Assembly: GCF_036884255.1 (NCBI RefSeq)
Contig: NZ_CP145605.1
Span: 1,240,001 to 1,304,000 of the forward strand
DNA: 64,000 nucleotides
Source: Paenibacillus tundrae
Lineage (GTDB): Bacteria; Bacillota; Bacilli; Paenibacillales; Paenibacillaceae
Reading direction: 5' to 3'
Shown: in pieces, positions 26,389 through 36,117 of the stretch
Layout of the letters: each line of letters opens with the position of its first letter
How positions within the stretch are numbered: position 1 is the first letter of the stretch
Notes under the pieces: generated by a model
What the model was told of the DNA's origin: nothing
Databases searched by the model: none
The model's input: the letters and a program-made list of their open reading frames with translations, nothing else
Made by a program: the position numbers and the translations under genes

Positions 26389-27810
26389 CTATTGCTCCAT
26401 ATTAAGCAGGAATCGCTCACCAGCAATACCTGGTGTAGTCATCTGCTCTGGATGCAAAATTTCCTCAAGCTCTTCTGGGGTCAACAGACCTCGCTCCAGA
26501 ATAATTTCTTGCAGAGAAGCACCTGTTTTCAATGCTTCTTTTACAATTGAGGCTGCCACATCGTAACCGAGGTGTGGGTTGAGAGCTGTGATGACACTGA
26601 AGCTCTGTTTCATAATGATTTCACAGCGTTCCCGGTTTGCTTCCATCTCTTCGACAGCATAACGGGTAAATACGTCGATACCATTATTCATGATTTTCAA
26701 TGATTGTAACAAGTTAAACGCAATGACAGGGCCCATGACATTCAGTTCGAATTGACCTGCTTCACAAGCCATGCAGATGGTATGGTCATTACCCATTACC
26801 TGGAAGGATACCTGATTAATGACTTCAGCCATAACAGGATTCACTTTACCCGGCATAATGGATGAGCCTGGTTGGCGCGGTGGCAGACGCAGTTCGTTGA
26901 AGCCTGCACGGGGACCTGAAGCCATCATACGAATATCGTTACAGATTTTGGAGAGATTGACTGCACATACTTTCAGCGCAGCAGACAGCTCCATGTAAGC
27001 ATCTGTATTCTGAGTAGCATCCACGAGATCCTCTGCCGTTTGCAGCTTCAATCCTGTAATATCCGCCAGATGCTCTGTAACCTTAACGATGTATTCCGGC
27101 TTGGCATTCAGACCTGTACCTACAGCCGTAGCACCAAGGTTGATGGTCAACAAGCGGCGATTAGCAAAATCGAGACGTTCCATGTCACGACCAAGCACCC
27201 GAGCATACGCACCGAATTCTTGTCCAAGTCGAATCGGCACCGCATCCTGAAGGTGGGTACGTCCTACTTTGACAACATCGTCGAATTCCTGCTCCTTCTT
27301 ACGGAAGGCATCCTGAAGCCGTTGCATTGTCTTCAGTAAAGTTTCCGACAGATGATAGGCTGCGATGCGAAGGGCTGTAGGTATGACATCGTTCGTTGAT
27401 TGGGACATATTGACATGATTGTTGGGATTACAGTGGAAGTAGTCCCCTTTGTTCTGCAACAGCAGCTCCAGTCCACGATTGGCAAGAATTTCGTTCATAT
27501 TCATATTCATGGAGGTGCCCGCACCACCTTGAATGGAGTCTACAATAAAATGATCAATATGATGACCCTTCATCATTTCTTCAGCAGCCATAACGATCAC
27601 ATCGCCAATTTTGCGTGGCAGCATTTTTAATTCCATATTCGTGACTGCCGCTGCTTTCTTAACAGCAGCCAGAGCCGTGATTAGTTCGCGGTGCACGGGA
27701 ACGCCGGTAATGGGGAAGTTTTCTACTGCCCGTACCGTCTGTATTCCGTAGTACGCATAGTCAGGAATTTCTTTTTCACCGATAAAGTCTTTCTCAGTCC
27801 TTGTGGACAT
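26389..27810 (-). CDS. aspA: Aspartate ammonia-lyase (aspartase)
   Basis: 473 aa from ATG 27810, which follows GGAGGCG; the frame's upstream 17 residues lack a ribosome site. It deaminates aspartate to fumarate and ammonia. Fumarase/aspartase superfamily motifs: YYGIQTVRAVENFPIT near the N-terminus, SIQGGAGTSMNMNMNE, GRTHLQDAVPIRLGQ and the mobile signature loop GSSIMPGKVNP near residue 320. The N-terminal sequence and length favour aspartase over class II fumarase (which carries GERDTMG and related blocks not seen here). Fits the amino-acid catabolism theme of the adjacent proline locus. Confidence 0.92.
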   Translation of the reverse strand: MSTRTEKDFIGEKEIPDYAYYGIQTVRAVENFPITGVPVHRELITALAAVKKAAAVTNMELKMLPRKIGDVIVMAAEEMMKGHHIDHFIVDSIQGGAGTSMNMNMNEILANRGLELLLQNKGDYFHCNPNNHVNMSQSTNDVIPTALRIAAYHLSETLLKTMQRLQDAFRKKEQEFDDVVKVGRTHLQDAVPIRLGQEFGAYARVLGRDMERLDFANRRLLTINLGATAVGTGLNAKPEYIVKVTEHLADITGLKLQTAEDLVDATQNTDAYMELSAALKVCAVNLSKICNDIRMMASGPRAGFNELRLPPRQPGSSIMPGKVNPVMAEVINQVSFQVMGNDHTICMACEAGQFELNVMGPVIAFNLLQSLKIMNNGIDVFTRYAVEEMEANRERCEIIMKQSFSVITALNPHLGYDVAASIVKEALKTGASLQEIILERGLLTPEELEEILHPEQMTTPGIAGERFLLNMEQ

Positions 27811-28170
27811 TTCGTTCGCCTCCAGTGGCATCCAAAAATAGGTCAACTCTGGCATAGCCAAAGCGCACTCAGTATATCATTTAAGCAAAATGGATGCCAA
27901 GCTAAATCATTTGGCCCTAAATTCCGATAAATAATTTAAATTAAAAATATTACCCGACGTTGAAGCTAACATGAGATGATTTAAGGTTATAACATGCGAT
28001 AGGGACGGATGTACCTGTTTTGTGCACGAGTTGAAGGGGGAGTCATTCATCTTATAAATTATGCACTATAAGGATGGAAAGGTATTCATATAGCGTTTTC
28101 AGTGATGAATGTCACATGTATTTTGGGTAACGATTGGTAAAATAGGAAAAAAGGACTATGAGGTGCGAAT
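27811..28170. other. 360-bp divergent gap, promoters not resolved
   Basis: AT-rich region between aspA and a chemotaxis transducer. I see no gene, terminator or clear operator; both genes' promoters must lie here. Confidence 0.4.
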
Positions 28171-29448
28171 ATGAAGTGGACTTTAGGCGCAAAGACAGTC
28201 GCAGGTCTGGTATTGATTTCAATTATTACATATGGAACTAGCGGCTTTTTTATATTTTTTCTCCAGGATTGGTTCTCATTTAATATTCCAAGCTGGTTAT
28301 ACATTTCAATCGTTCTTGTGATGGGGGTATGCTGGAACGGTATCCTCGGTTATTTTGCATCACGCTGGCTAACTCGTCCAATTGTACGTCTGGCCAAAGC
28401 GGCGCAGCAAGTTTCATCGGGAGACCTGACTACGGAGATTCCGCAGCGTCGTACCGCTGATGAGCTTACGGTTCTGTACGATGCTTTTCGGGCAATGGTA
28501 ACGAATCTACGTGGCATTGTGAATGATATTGCGGATAGTACACGGACAACATCCCAGAATGCCCAGTCGCTAAGTGAAGCCATTACACAGGCTGCTGAGC
28601 AAATAGAGATGATGTCAGATGCGGTAGATCATATCGCTGTCGGCGTAGAAGAGCAGAAAGTGACATCACAGCAATCATTAGTGACTGCCGACGAGATGCT
28701 TGGCGATTTTCAACGTATGCAGAATCAGTCCATGGGCATGGCTGAAATGTCCGGTCAGATGGAACGTTCGGTGGAGCATACGAAGGAGACTTTCTCTTCC
28801 CTGATGAAAGGGATGGACGAGCTGGCTGTATCGCATAACCGTTCTCGTGACATTATGGTTCTACTTGAAAAGGAAGCTTCGGATATTGAAGCCATTACGC
28901 AATCCGTTAAGAATATCGCAGAAGAAACGGGACTGCTTGCCCTTAATGCATCCATCGAGGCTGCACGGGCAGGAGAAGAGGGCGCTGGATTCGCTGTCGT
29001 TGCACAACAGATTCGCAAGCTCGCAGACGAGAGTAAAGATTCCGTACATCGGATTAATGAGTTAATTAGCCGGGTTCAGCAGCGGATCAGAGACACTGCT
29101 CAATTGATTCACGAACAGCATGGGCTTGTCGTGAATGAATCCCAGCGGACGATTAACGTAGATCAGACGTTACAGGAGTTGACGGGATCTGTGGAGGTGT
29201 TCATGAGAGGTGCGCATGATATCGGCCTCAAAATCGCGGATCAGACGGGACGCGTAGAATTGACACATGGTCATGTGAAGCAAATCCAAGGTAAAGCAGG
29301 TTCATTCTCGGATGAAGCCAAACGGATTATGAGCGCTGCACATGAAGAAACGGCGATTATGGAGGAAATTTCTTCTTCTGCCGAAGAGCTGAGACAATTG
29401 ACTGATCGTTTGATGGACAAGACCAAAGCATTCCGGATGCAGCCTTGA
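28171..29448 (+). CDS. Methyl-accepting chemotaxis-type transducer without an extracellular sensor domain
   Basis: 425 aa, ATG 28171 with GAGGTG upstream. Two membrane helices (residues about 8-30 and 40-63) are separated by only about ten residues, so nothing senses outside the cell. A HAMP segment (about 64-116; [23 protein letters not shown]) and a signalling coiled coil follow, with the CheW/CheA hairpin tip [20 protein letters not shown] near 250-270. It may sense membrane state, energy or a cytosolic ligand. Pairs with the full-length transducer at 45781 as one of two in the window. Confidence 0.9.
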   Translation: MKWTLGAKTVAGLVLISIITYGTSGFFIFFLQDWFSFNIPSWLYISIVLVMGVCWNGILGYFASRWLTRPIVRLAKAAQQVSSGDLTTEIPQRRTADELTVLYDAFRAMVTNLRGIVNDIADSTRTTSQNAQSLSEAITQAAEQIEMMSDAVDHIAVGVEEQKVTSQQSLVTADEMLGDFQRMQNQSMGMAEMSGQMERSVEHTKETFSSLMKGMDELAVSHNRSRDIMVLLEKEASDIEAITQSVKNIAEETGLLALNASIEAARAGEEGAGFAVVAQQIRKLADESKDSVHRINELISRVQQRIRDTAQLIHEQHGLVVNESQRTINVDQTLQELTGSVEVFMRGAHDIGLKIADQTGRVELTHGHVKQIQGKAGSFSDEAKRIMSAAHEETAIMEEISSSAEELRQLTDRLMDKTKAFRMQP

Positions 29449-29649
29449 GCTGTGTCTGGAGTGTTTTTTTACTTTATTTGCTAAAAGAAGTGTTAGAATT
29501 TTGCTTATTTTGGTTAAACCCGAACGTTCTTTCGTAAAATGAAAAGTTTGTAAAGATATTTTTATTAAACATTAACAAAAACGCAACGCTTGGGCGATAA
29601 ATGACGGTATAATAGTCATATTCCATGAAAAAAGAAGGAGCCCAGTATA

Positions 29650-30498
29650 TTGAAAACGACTTGGACAGGTATCCTGCTGATGATTATTTTGGCGGTAGCT
29701 ACGATTAGTACAACTTCCGCTGCCAAAACAACCAATGTACAACAAAAACAGCTTAACATAGATGAGCAATCCAGCCAGACCGAAGCGGTTGTGGCTTCTG
29801 ATATCGAAACAAAAAAAGAACATTCACTCCAACTGGAGGCATCTGCGCCGAGCAACAAGGAATATGTGTCGGTAGCGCCAGAAAATGATGCCATTCGATT
29901 ATACCCGATGCAAGTAGAGGGTTCTGGATATATATATAAAGGCTTAGTGCTTGAGGCAAACGGTATGACTCGCGAGTTCAGTGATTGGACAGCAGAGGGT
30001 GGAAGCAACAAACCGGAAATACATGAGATTGATCTGAACGGTGATGGGCAAAAAGAGATTGTCGTTATGTTTACGCAAGGTCATGGAACGGGAATTTATT
30101 TAGGCCAGGCATACATTATTCATCCTGAAACGTTGGAAGTCATGAAGATGCAATCGTTAGAAGATATTGTGAAGCAGCATGTGGAATCGAATATTAATGT
30201 TACGGCAGGTCAGGTGGCCATTGACGTGTCCATTGATGGGGTTAAGGGAGATCCCATTCGGATAGAGGAGGACACAGAAGGGCTGCAATACTACGATCAA
30301 CTTCTGTTTGGTGATGTCATCTATTACGGTTTGGAGAACGGACAGCTGGTTGTATCCGTATCGGGCGCCTACGGTTTTGCCGTGTATGGCGGTGAATTGA
30401 AGTTCGCTTATGGCTATGAGGATGGCGAATGGAAGGCCGTGAACGTGCATTATACGAATGAAGAATACGAAGACGGATATGAGGAGTCCTTTGATTAA
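29650..30498 (+). CDS. Secreted hypothetical protein with an Asp-rich calcium-like loop
   Basis: 282 aa, TTG start at 29650 behind AAGGAG. A Sec signal peptide (KTTWTGILLMIILAVATIS, then TSAA) is followed by a low-complexity Gln/Ser stretch and a beta-rich domain with EIDLNGDGQKEIVVMF, the D-x-N-G-D-G loop typical of FG-GAP or VCBS-like calcium sites. Exported; no catalytic motif recognised. A -10-like TATAAT at 29608-29613 lies 37 bp upstream with no good -35. Function unknown. Confidence 0.8.
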   Translation: MKTTWTGILLMIILAVATISTTSAAKTTNVQQKQLNIDEQSSQTEAVVASDIETKKEHSLQLEASAPSNKEYVSVAPENDAIRLYPMQVEGSGYIYKGLVLEANGMTREFSDWTAEGGSNKPEIHEIDLNGDGQKEIVVMFTQGHGTGIYLGQAYIIHPETLEVMKMQSLEDIVKQHVESNINVTAGQVAIDVSIDGVKGDPIRIEEDTEGLQYYDQLLFGDVIYYGLENGQLVVSVSGAYGFAVYGGELKFAYGYEDGEWKAVNVHYTNEEYEDGYEESFD

Positions 30499-30555
30499 GT
30501 GGTGTAACAGACGATTCGCATGAACGGATATATATAATATGAGCTATACGGACAG

Positions 30556-30595
30556 TGGGGCTGAAAAAATCGGAAAAGTACAGCCTCATTTTGTG
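30556..30595 (+). terminator. Weak terminator after the secreted protein
   Basis: TGGGGCTG (30556-30563) pairs with CAGCCTCA (30581-30588), one G-U; TTTTG follows. Confidence 0.45.
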
Positions 30596-30715
30596 CTGTC
30601 TAAAAACAAACAAAACATAAAAAAATACCAGATTATTGTAATAAATAAATTGACATTTTTACTTTAGTGATTTAAATGTATAAAGGACAACTCATTTCTC
30701 AGGGAGGGATTAGTA

Positions 30716-31423
30716 GTGAAGAAGAAGGTTGTACTTGGATTGATGGTAGGCACACTGACGTTAGGGATTGGTACTGGAGCATTGGCCGCAACGGGATTGG
30801 AGCCAATTAAAGCATACCTCAACAGCAAGATTACGCTGAAGTTAAATGGGGAGACGGTGACAGCAAAGGACGCTAACGGCAAGGCCGTATTGCCCATTAC
30901 CTATAACGGAACGACGTATTTGCCGGTTCGTGCGGTGGGTACACTGCTTGGAACTGAAATTTCATATGACGGGGCAACTTCTTCCGTCCTGATCGGTGGG
31001 ACAAATGGGTCAACGCCAGTAACGAACAATAAATTAACATTAAGCTCTTTGGGAACATCGGTGCTCGGATCTACTGCATGGCATACCAAAGATCCTGCGG
31101 AGACATCATACAAAGGCAAGGACTACAAAGACGTGTATCTGCATAATGATCCTTCGACACAAGGAAGCGATATCCAGATTAACACGGGCAAAAAATATTC
31201 ATCCCTTCATGTGGAACTGGCAGCTCTTAAAGGCAATCAGAAGATTCAGGTTGTTGATCAGGATCGGACTGTCCTGAAAACAGTGAATATTACGCCAGAA
31301 GACGGCTTGATAAGTCTAGACGTGGATGTTAAAGGCACAGAGGCTGTCTATGTCGAGATCGTAGCTGAAGATCCGGGTTCAGCGCTGTTTGTACCGCTCA
31401 CAACATCTTATCTAACAAATTAA
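30716..31423 (+). CDS. Secreted copper-amine-oxidase-N-like (stalk) domain protein
   Basis: 235 aa, GTG start at 30716 behind AGGGAGGG. A signal peptide ends near TGALAATG. Residues about 27-95 form the short stalk domain common in Paenibacillus surface proteins (ITLKLNGETVTAKDANGKAV, TYLPVRAVGTLLGTEISYD). The C-terminal half (LHNDPSTQGSDIQINTGKKY, SLHVELAALKG) looks like an NPCBM-type carbohydrate-binding beta sandwich. Probably a cell-wall-associated, non-catalytic protein. It ends at a large terminator. Confidence 0.82.
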   Translation: MKKKVVLGLMVGTLTLGIGTGALAATGLEPIKAYLNSKITLKLNGETVTAKDANGKAVLPITYNGTTYLPVRAVGTLLGTEISYDGATSSVLIGGTNGSTPVTNNKLTLSSLGTSVLGSTAWHTKDPAETSYKGKDYKDVYLHNDPSTQGSDIQINTGKKYSSLHVELAALKGNQKIQVVDQDRTVLKTVNITPEDGLISLDVDVKGTEAVYVEIVAEDPGSALFVPLTTSYLTN

Positions 31424-31464
31424 AATAGAACATTTGCATGATGCACCAACTAAGGTGACTTAAT

Positions 31465-31537
31465 TAAAAAACGATTATTCACGATGCATCCTCGCTTTCT
31501 ATTGAGAGGATGCACCATCGTGATAATCGTTTTTTTT
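31465..31537. terminator. Large bidirectional terminator
   Basis: AAAAAACGATTATTCACGATG and CATCCTC on the left pair with GAGGATG, CATCGTG and ATAATCGTTTTTT on the right; it separates convergent genes and has A and T tracts on both sides. Confidence 0.9.
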
Positions 31538-31574
31538 GCAGAAAGCAGTATGATGTGAATGCTGTTCGTCACTT

Positions 31575-32549
31575 TTAACGAATAACGGTATCGAGTGGTT
31601 TGAGTTGTGCTTCAATCTCTTTGCGGCGACCTTCCAAGAATGGTGGCAGGGCTAGAGATTCACCGAGAAATTCAAGCTCTTCGTCCGTATCGAAGCCAGG
31701 GCCATCGGTGGCAAGTTCGAACAGGATGCCATTGGCTTCTCGGAAATACAGGGAACGGAAGTAGAAGCGATCTACAAAACCTGAGTTCGGGAATTTGAAG
31801 TTGCTTACACGGTCTACCCATTGCTTCAGTTCTTCCTCGTTGTCTACACGGAAGGCAACATGGTGAACACTTCCTCGACCAGGACGTTCAATTGGTAAGT
31901 CGTTTCGTTCTTCTACATGCACCTCAGTACCACTTCCGCCGTCACCGGATTCAAAGACCAGAATGTCGGGCTGGCCTGTAACCAGAGCAGGGTATGAACC
32001 TTTAGAGCGGAAGCCAAGCAGATCCGTAAGAACAGGGGTTGTCAGCGACGCATCTTGAACCGTCAGATGGATTGGACCAAGACCAATAATACCGTATTCA
32101 GCAGGTACAGGGCTTCGATCCCACGGTTTTCCTCCAGGGACACCTGAATTGTGTTCATCTGAGACTAGAATCAAACGCTGGTTCTCGAAGTCCGTAAAGG
32201 AAAGGGTCAATCGACCACCCCGCTCCGTAATTTCACCGTGAGGTACTTCGTACTCATCGAAACGTTGTAGCCAGTACGTAAGAGCTGCATCGCTCGGAAC
32301 ACGCAGGGATGTTGCCGAGATGCTGTTCACGCCTTCGCGTGTCTCGCCAGCCATTGGAATCTCGAAGAAGGTAAGCTCTGTGCCAGGGTTACCTTTCTCA
32401 TCGCCATAGAAGAGGTGATATACTGATACGTCATCTTGATTGACCGTCTTTTTGATAAGGCGAAGACCCAAGACATTGGTATAGAATTGATAGTTATTAG
32501 AAGCGCGTGCGGTTAAAGCCGATACGTGGTGAAGTCCTTTGATTAACAT
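31575..32549 (-). CDS. Ring-cleaving (extradiol) dioxygenase, MhqO-like, VOC superfamily
   Basis: 324 aa, ATG 32549 behind TAGGAGG. Two vicinal-oxygen-chelate modules: the first begins GLHHVSALTARASNNYQFYTN (metal His at residue 7 or 8), the second near 155-300 has GPIHLTV, GSVHHVAFRV and the Glu in GILFELATDGP. In Bacillus subtilis MhqO and MhqA degrade hydroquinones under control of the MarR regulator MhqR. A palindromic operator candidate lies 90 bp upstream; no regulator gene is adjacent. Quinone detoxification is the likely role. Confidence 0.9.
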   Translation of the reverse strand: MLIKGLHHVSALTARASNNYQFYTNVLGLRLIKKTVNQDDVSVYHLFYGDEKGNPGTELTFFEIPMAGETREGVNSISATSLRVPSDAALTYWLQRFDEYEVPHGEITERGGRLTLSFTDFENQRLILVSDEHNSGVPGGKPWDRSPVPAEYGIIGLGPIHLTVQDASLTTPVLTDLLGFRSKGSYPALVTGQPDILVFESGDGGSGTEVHVEERNDLPIERPGRGSVHHVAFRVDNEEELKQWVDRVSNFKFPNSGFVDRFYFRSLYFREANGILFELATDGPGFDTDEELEFLGESLALPPFLEGRRKEIEAQLKPLDTVIR

Positions 32550-32626
32550 ATGAATTCCTCCTAAGTAGTGTAGATGTAATACAATGCTCTGTGTTATAGA
32601 TGAGAGTTGTTGTTTTATTTATGAAA

Positions 32627-32659
32627 AAACTAATTTTAAGTTACTAACTTTTAGTTTGT
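32627..32659. promoter_or_regulatory. Palindromic operator candidate upstream of the dioxygenase
   Basis: Core AAGTTACTAACTT (32638-32650) is an inverted repeat around one base, flanked by AAACTAA and TTAGTTT in mirror position. Similar in style to sites of MarR/HxlR quinone-sensing repressors. Confidence 0.55.
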
Positions 32660-32845
32660 TTTGTTCTTGAATTTATCTTAACATAAAGATAATAACAAAG
32701 CAACAGGTAAGTTAATCACTGTTATGAGGCTTGATGTCAGTCCTGACAAACTGGAAAAGAGACATGGACAATCGGATAGAACGATGGCAAAATGAAGAAT
32801 ATCCCAGGATGATCTTCGCTCATTCGGGAGTGAAAGGAGAGACGT

Positions 32846-33607
32846 ATGGCATTTCCCTCATGGCTCGACCCATTTGACGCCGAACCCTTTGTCTTTTTTT
32901 CCAAATCACATCTGTGGGCCATGGCATGTATAGCCGTTGGACTCTTACTAACATATCTGTTTCGAAACGAATTGAGAGCAATGTCTGATCGCACAAGGCG
33001 GAACATACGTATCTATCTGGCTTTGTTCATGTTCGGCTGTGAGATTGTGCTGCAGGCCTGGTACATCTATGGAGGTGTATGGAGCCTACGAACCTCGTTG
33101 CCTCTTGAACTGTGTAGTCTTTCGTTGCTACTATCCGGGGTTGTATTGTTAACTCGTAGCCGCTTGTTGCATAGTGCGCTGCTCTTTGCTGGCATTGCGG
33201 GAGCCCTTATGGCGATTGTGACGCCGAACTTGGGATATGCCTATCCGCATTTTCGTTTTATTCAATTTTTTACTGCACATGCCTGTATTATTCTTGCTTT
33301 ACTCTATATGACTTGGGTGGAACAGCTTCGTCCAACCTGGCGTTCTGTTGTGGCTTCCATGGTATTCGTTAATGTGGCGGCATTCGTTGTGTATATTATG
33401 GATGTAATCCTTGATGCGAATTATATGTTTCTTCGACACAAGCCTGATACTGCTTCAGTGCTTGATTTATTAGGGCCTTATCCTGTCTATATTTTAGGAG
33501 AAGAGATTCTTGCTATAGTGATGTTCTCACTGATGTATGGTTTATTCTTTGCCATTCCAGCGCGAGTAAGAAGCCGGATGAAGAGAGATAGAGGTACGAC
33601 GTTCTGA
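32846..33607 (+). CDS. TIGR02206/YwaF family membrane protein
   Basis: 253 aa, ATG 32846 behind AAAGGAGAG. Six to seven membrane helices; N-terminal FFSKSHLWAMACIAVGLLL, then LPLELCSLSLLLSGVVLL, and conserved HFRFIQFFTAHACIILALLYM and DANYMFLRHKPDTASVLD are hallmarks of this uncharacterised integral membrane family found in Bacillota. No catalytic function is established. Single gene, ending in a hairpin at 33632. Confidence 0.9.
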   Translation: MAFPSWLDPFDAEPFVFFSKSHLWAMACIAVGLLLTYLFRNELRAMSDRTRRNIRIYLALFMFGCEIVLQAWYIYGGVWSLRTSLPLELCSLSLLLSGVVLLTRSRLLHSALLFAGIAGALMAIVTPNLGYAYPHFRFIQFFTAHACIILALLYMTWVEQLRPTWRSVVASMVFVNVAAFVVYIMDVILDANYMFLRHKPDTASVLDLLGPYPVYILGEEILAIVMFSLMYGLFFAIPARVRSRMKRDRGTTF

Positions 33608-33631
33608 GAAGCATCATGGTATATGTATAGT

Positions 33632-33675
33632 ATAATCCCGTAGCGTCCTGTCGCAGGCGCTAGCGGGATTATTAA
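33632..33675. terminator. Terminator between convergent genes
   Basis: ATAATCCCGTAGCG pairs with CGCTAGCGGGATTAT with one bulge, then TAAGTTTG; usable in both directions. Confidence 0.75.
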
Positions 33676-33695
33676 GTTTGAGGTAGAAATCCGTA

Positions 33696-34490
33696 TTAGC
33701 CGCGTAACAGGGATTCTGCACCATCGACATAGATGCGTGTACCCGTTACATGGGAAGATTCATCCGAAGCGAGGAAGAGCACCACGTTGGCTACCTGCTT
33801 AGAAGAACCGGCTTCATCCTTCAACGGATGCTCATGCCCTTCAGGGAACTCGACAGGAATCTGAACTTCCTTGAGGTCATCGGATGGATAGGTATTATCG
33901 TCAATATTGGTATCGATTGCGCCCGGACAGACGGCATTTACGCGGATTTTATATTGTGCAAGTTCGAGTGCGGCCATCTTTGTAAATGCAGTTTGTCCAG
34001 CTTTACTGGAAGCGTATGCAGAAAATCCGATATTGGAGAACACACGATTACCATTGATTGAACTTGTGATGATCATACTGCCGCCACGTTCCTTCATGTG
34101 GGGGATCGCATATTTAATCGTTGCAAAGGTACCACGCATATTGATCTCCATGGTCTGATCCCAGTCTTCGATTTCCATCGTTTCGATGGGCGCCATCGAA
34201 CCATTGATACCTGCATTAGCAAAGACGATATCCAGTTGGCCAGCGCTTTCTGCAACCTGATTAATGGCCTGCTGTACCTGGTCGGGCTTAGATATATCAC
34301 ATTCGATAACGTGTGCCTCGCCACCGATATTTTCAATGGAGTTTTTTGTTTCTTCCGCGTTCTCAGGTGTTCGATCCAGCAAATACACTTTAGCGCCGTG
34401 CTCGGCAAATCGGATGGCAGTTGCTTGACCTATACCTGATCCACCTCCTGTAACAATAGCTACTTTACCTTCTAAACGTTGTTCAGTCAT
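33696..34490 (-). CDS. Short-chain dehydrogenase/reductase (SDR)
   Basis: 264 aa, ATG 34490 behind GGAGGG. Classical SDR: cofactor loop VTGGGSGIGQA (residues 14-24), acidic LLDRT favouring NAD(H), NAG in FANAGING, catalytic Ser in MIITSSING and the YASSK Tyr-Lys pair near 158, then CPGAIDT. It has an insert around 205-235 (PVEFPEGHEHPLKDE). Substrate unknown; general-stress-type or sugar alcohol dehydrogenase are both possible. Confidence 0.93.
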   Translation of the reverse strand: MTEQRLEGKVAIVTGGGSGIGQATAIRFAEHGAKVYLLDRTPENAEETKNSIENIGGEAHVIECDISKPDQVQQAINQVAESAGQLDIVFANAGINGSMAPIETMEIEDWDQTMEINMRGTFATIKYAIPHMKERGGSMIITSSINGNRVFSNIGFSAYASSKAGQTAFTKMAALELAQYKIRVNAVCPGAIDTNIDDNTYPSDDLKEVQIPVEFPEGHEHPLKDEAGSSKQVANVVLFLASDESSHVTGTRIYVDGAESLLRG

Positions 34491-34643
34491 CCTGATCCCT
34501 CCGTTTATAATAGATATGCATAGTAAGTATCTTCTCTATTTCTACATACCCGACCCATAGCTAGTGAATCAGAAGGGGAGAAGGACTCGGCAACTTATAC
34601 CGTTGAAGGGAAGGAGAACATGCGATAAGTAGCCCTCGAAATT

Positions 34644-34677
34644 GAAAAAGACCCAGAACCGCTGTGCGATTCTAGGC
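34644..34677 (-). terminator. Terminator of yqkE
   Basis: Leftward reading: AGAATCG, loop CACAG, CGGTTCT, then GGGTCTTTTTC. Confidence 0.6.
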
Positions 34678-34698
34678 CTGTACCTACATAAAAACAAC

Positions 34699-34959
34699 TT
34701 ATTTATGCTTCTTCCAATCCAGAGAGCTGTTATTTAATAAATACTCAAAATCATTATCTCGGCGCTTCTGCTCGGCCTTGCGCGCTTCGTCTGCCTTGAT
34801 GCGCTCTTGCTCTTTCCGCTGAGCTTCTGCGGCTTTGGCTTCATCTGCCTGAGCCTTTAATTTCTCAAGCACATCACTGCTTAGCAGATCCTTCAAGGTC
34901 GTTGGTTTATCCTGAGCTGCCTTGGGAGCAGGTGTGTGTTTTTTCGATTTTGCCATCAT
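34699..34959 (-). CDS. yqkE: YqkE family protein
   Basis: 86 aa. I start at ATG 34959, just after AAAGGAGATTTT (a second ATG follows at once). Sequence: basic N-terminus MMAKSKKHTPAP, then LKDLLSSDVLEKLKAQADE, a long charged helix rich in Lys, Glu and Ala (about 35-65) and the C-terminal RDNDFEYLLNNSSLDWKKHK typical of YqkE. Small cytosolic protein of unknown role, conserved in Bacillota. Confidence 0.88.
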   Translation of the reverse strand: MMAKSKKHTPAPKAAQDKPTTLKDLLSSDVLEKLKAQADEAKAAEAQRKEQERIKADEARKAEQKRRDNDFEYLLNNSSLDWKKHK

Positions 34960-35158
34960 AAAATCTCCTTTCGTGCGGTGAATCAAGGTTCCCTATATCA
35001 ATCAGTAGTCATAGTATATCAGGTTACTAAGCCCCAATCCATGAATATGCGGAAGAAAAGCAGGAAATGAATACTCTTGTGACGAATGAAAATGGGTATC
35101 AATTCATATGATAATACCGATACTGCGACTATCCCCCTGATGAAAGGAGTCGTTGTTC

Positions 35159-35269
35159 GTGGAAATGAATCGGAGTTTATTGAAAGGGCTTGCATGGGGC
35201 ATTGCCTTTAGCTGCCCACTGTGGATTGCCATCATCGGTTGGTTGCGATTGTTAGGTGGGCTTCTTTGA
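35159..35269 (+). CDS. Small single-helix membrane protein (36 aa)
   Basis: GTG 35159 follows AAAGGAG with a 9-nt gap; ATG 35165 is a second possible start. The product is MEMNRSLLKGLAWG, then a hydrophobic stretch IAFSCPLWIAIIGWL and RLLGGLL. The basic N-terminus and one helix predict a small membrane protein, inserted N-in. It has its own strong terminator at 35333, which supports expression. No known family recognised. The longer frame on the other strand (35104-35421) covers the same bases but lacks a ribosome site. Confidence 0.65.
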   Translation: MEMNRSLLKGLAWGIAFSCPLWIAIIGWLRLLGGLL

Positions 35270-35332
35270 ATGAAGCAGCGCAAGAGATGATTTCCTTTTA
35301 TAATATTACTTATGCAAGCGCTACCAATAGTT

Positions 35333-35375
35333 AAAGCTCTGCCTTGCGATTTCGCATAAGGCAGAGCTTTTGTTT
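35333..35375 (+). terminator. Terminator of the 36-aa protein gene
   Basis: AAAGCTCTGCCTTGCG (35333-35348) and CGCATAAGGCAGAGCTTT (35353-35370) form a long stem with an AUUU loop and a two-base bulge, then TGTTTGTG. Confidence 0.75.
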
Positions 35376-35475
35376 GTGTATGGCTGAACACTTCCGAAGG
35401 AAAAAACTCGTAAGCATCCACTTATTTCGGCTGAATTCCATATTCGACGCTGAGATGACGCCCTATTCGATGGAA

Positions 35476-36117
35476 TTAAGGCATCTTCACCGGTTCTGGA
35501 TACTCCAGCCCGTGGGTGTCCACCGTTACTTTTTTCATCACTTGGTTGGTAAGGGGTCTATCTTGGTCACCACGCTGCTGAGCTGCAATCGCGTCAACGA
35601 CTTCCATACCTTCTGTCACTTTGCCGAACGAAGCGAAGGTGTTATCCAGATGCTCCGCGTTTCCAAGCATAATGAAAAATTGTGATCCCGCTGAATCCAA
35701 TGAGTCCGCACGTGCCATAGAGATAACTCCACGTGTGTGCAACAGGGTGTTTTTATGACCATTAGAATTAAATTCACCTTTGATGCTATAACCTGGACCA
35801 CCTCTACCGTTACCGTCTGGATCGCCACCTTGGATCATGAAGCCTGGAATAACGCGGTGAAAGATCGTACCGTCATAGAATCCTTTGTTCGCGAGTGAAA
35901 TAAAGTTATTCACCGTATTTGGAGCAATGTCCGGGTATAGCTCAATAACAATTTTTTGCCCGTCTTCCATTTCAATGGTAGCGACAGGATTAGGGCCTTC
36001 AGGCTCTACCGGAGCTGGCGTCGCACTATTGGAAGGGCGACCACAACCACTAATAACAATGAGCAGTAACGCCATGATCAGCGATGCAGCTATTGATTTT
36101 TTCCGACGATTAATCAT
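35476..36117 (-). CDS. Lipoprotein peptidyl-prolyl cis-trans isomerase (cyclophilin)
   Basis: 213 aa from ATG 36117 behind GGGGGAA; the frame's upstream 14 residues are not needed. A lipoprotein signal with lipobox ISGC (Cys near residue 26) is followed by a cyclophilin domain: [41 protein letters not shown] with the catalytic Arg, [22 protein letters not shown] and [16 protein letters not shown]. It would speed proline isomerisation of secreted proteins on the outer face of the membrane. No operon partner. Confidence 0.95.
   Translation of the reverse strand: MINRRKKSIAASLIMALLLIVISGCGRPSNSATPAPVEPEGPNPVATIEMEDGQKIVIELYPDIAPNTVNNFISLANKGFYDGTIFHRVIPGFMIQGGDPDGNGRGGPGYSIKGEFNSNGHKNTLLHTRGVISMARADSLDSAGSQFFIMLGNAEHLDNTFASFGKVTEGMEVVDAIAAQQRGDQDRPLTNQVMKKVTVDTHGLEYPEPVKMP

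Noticed and set aside
35104..35421. 105-codon - strand frame
   Set aside because: No ribosome site, crosses a strong terminator, and lies opposite the better supported 36-aa gene.
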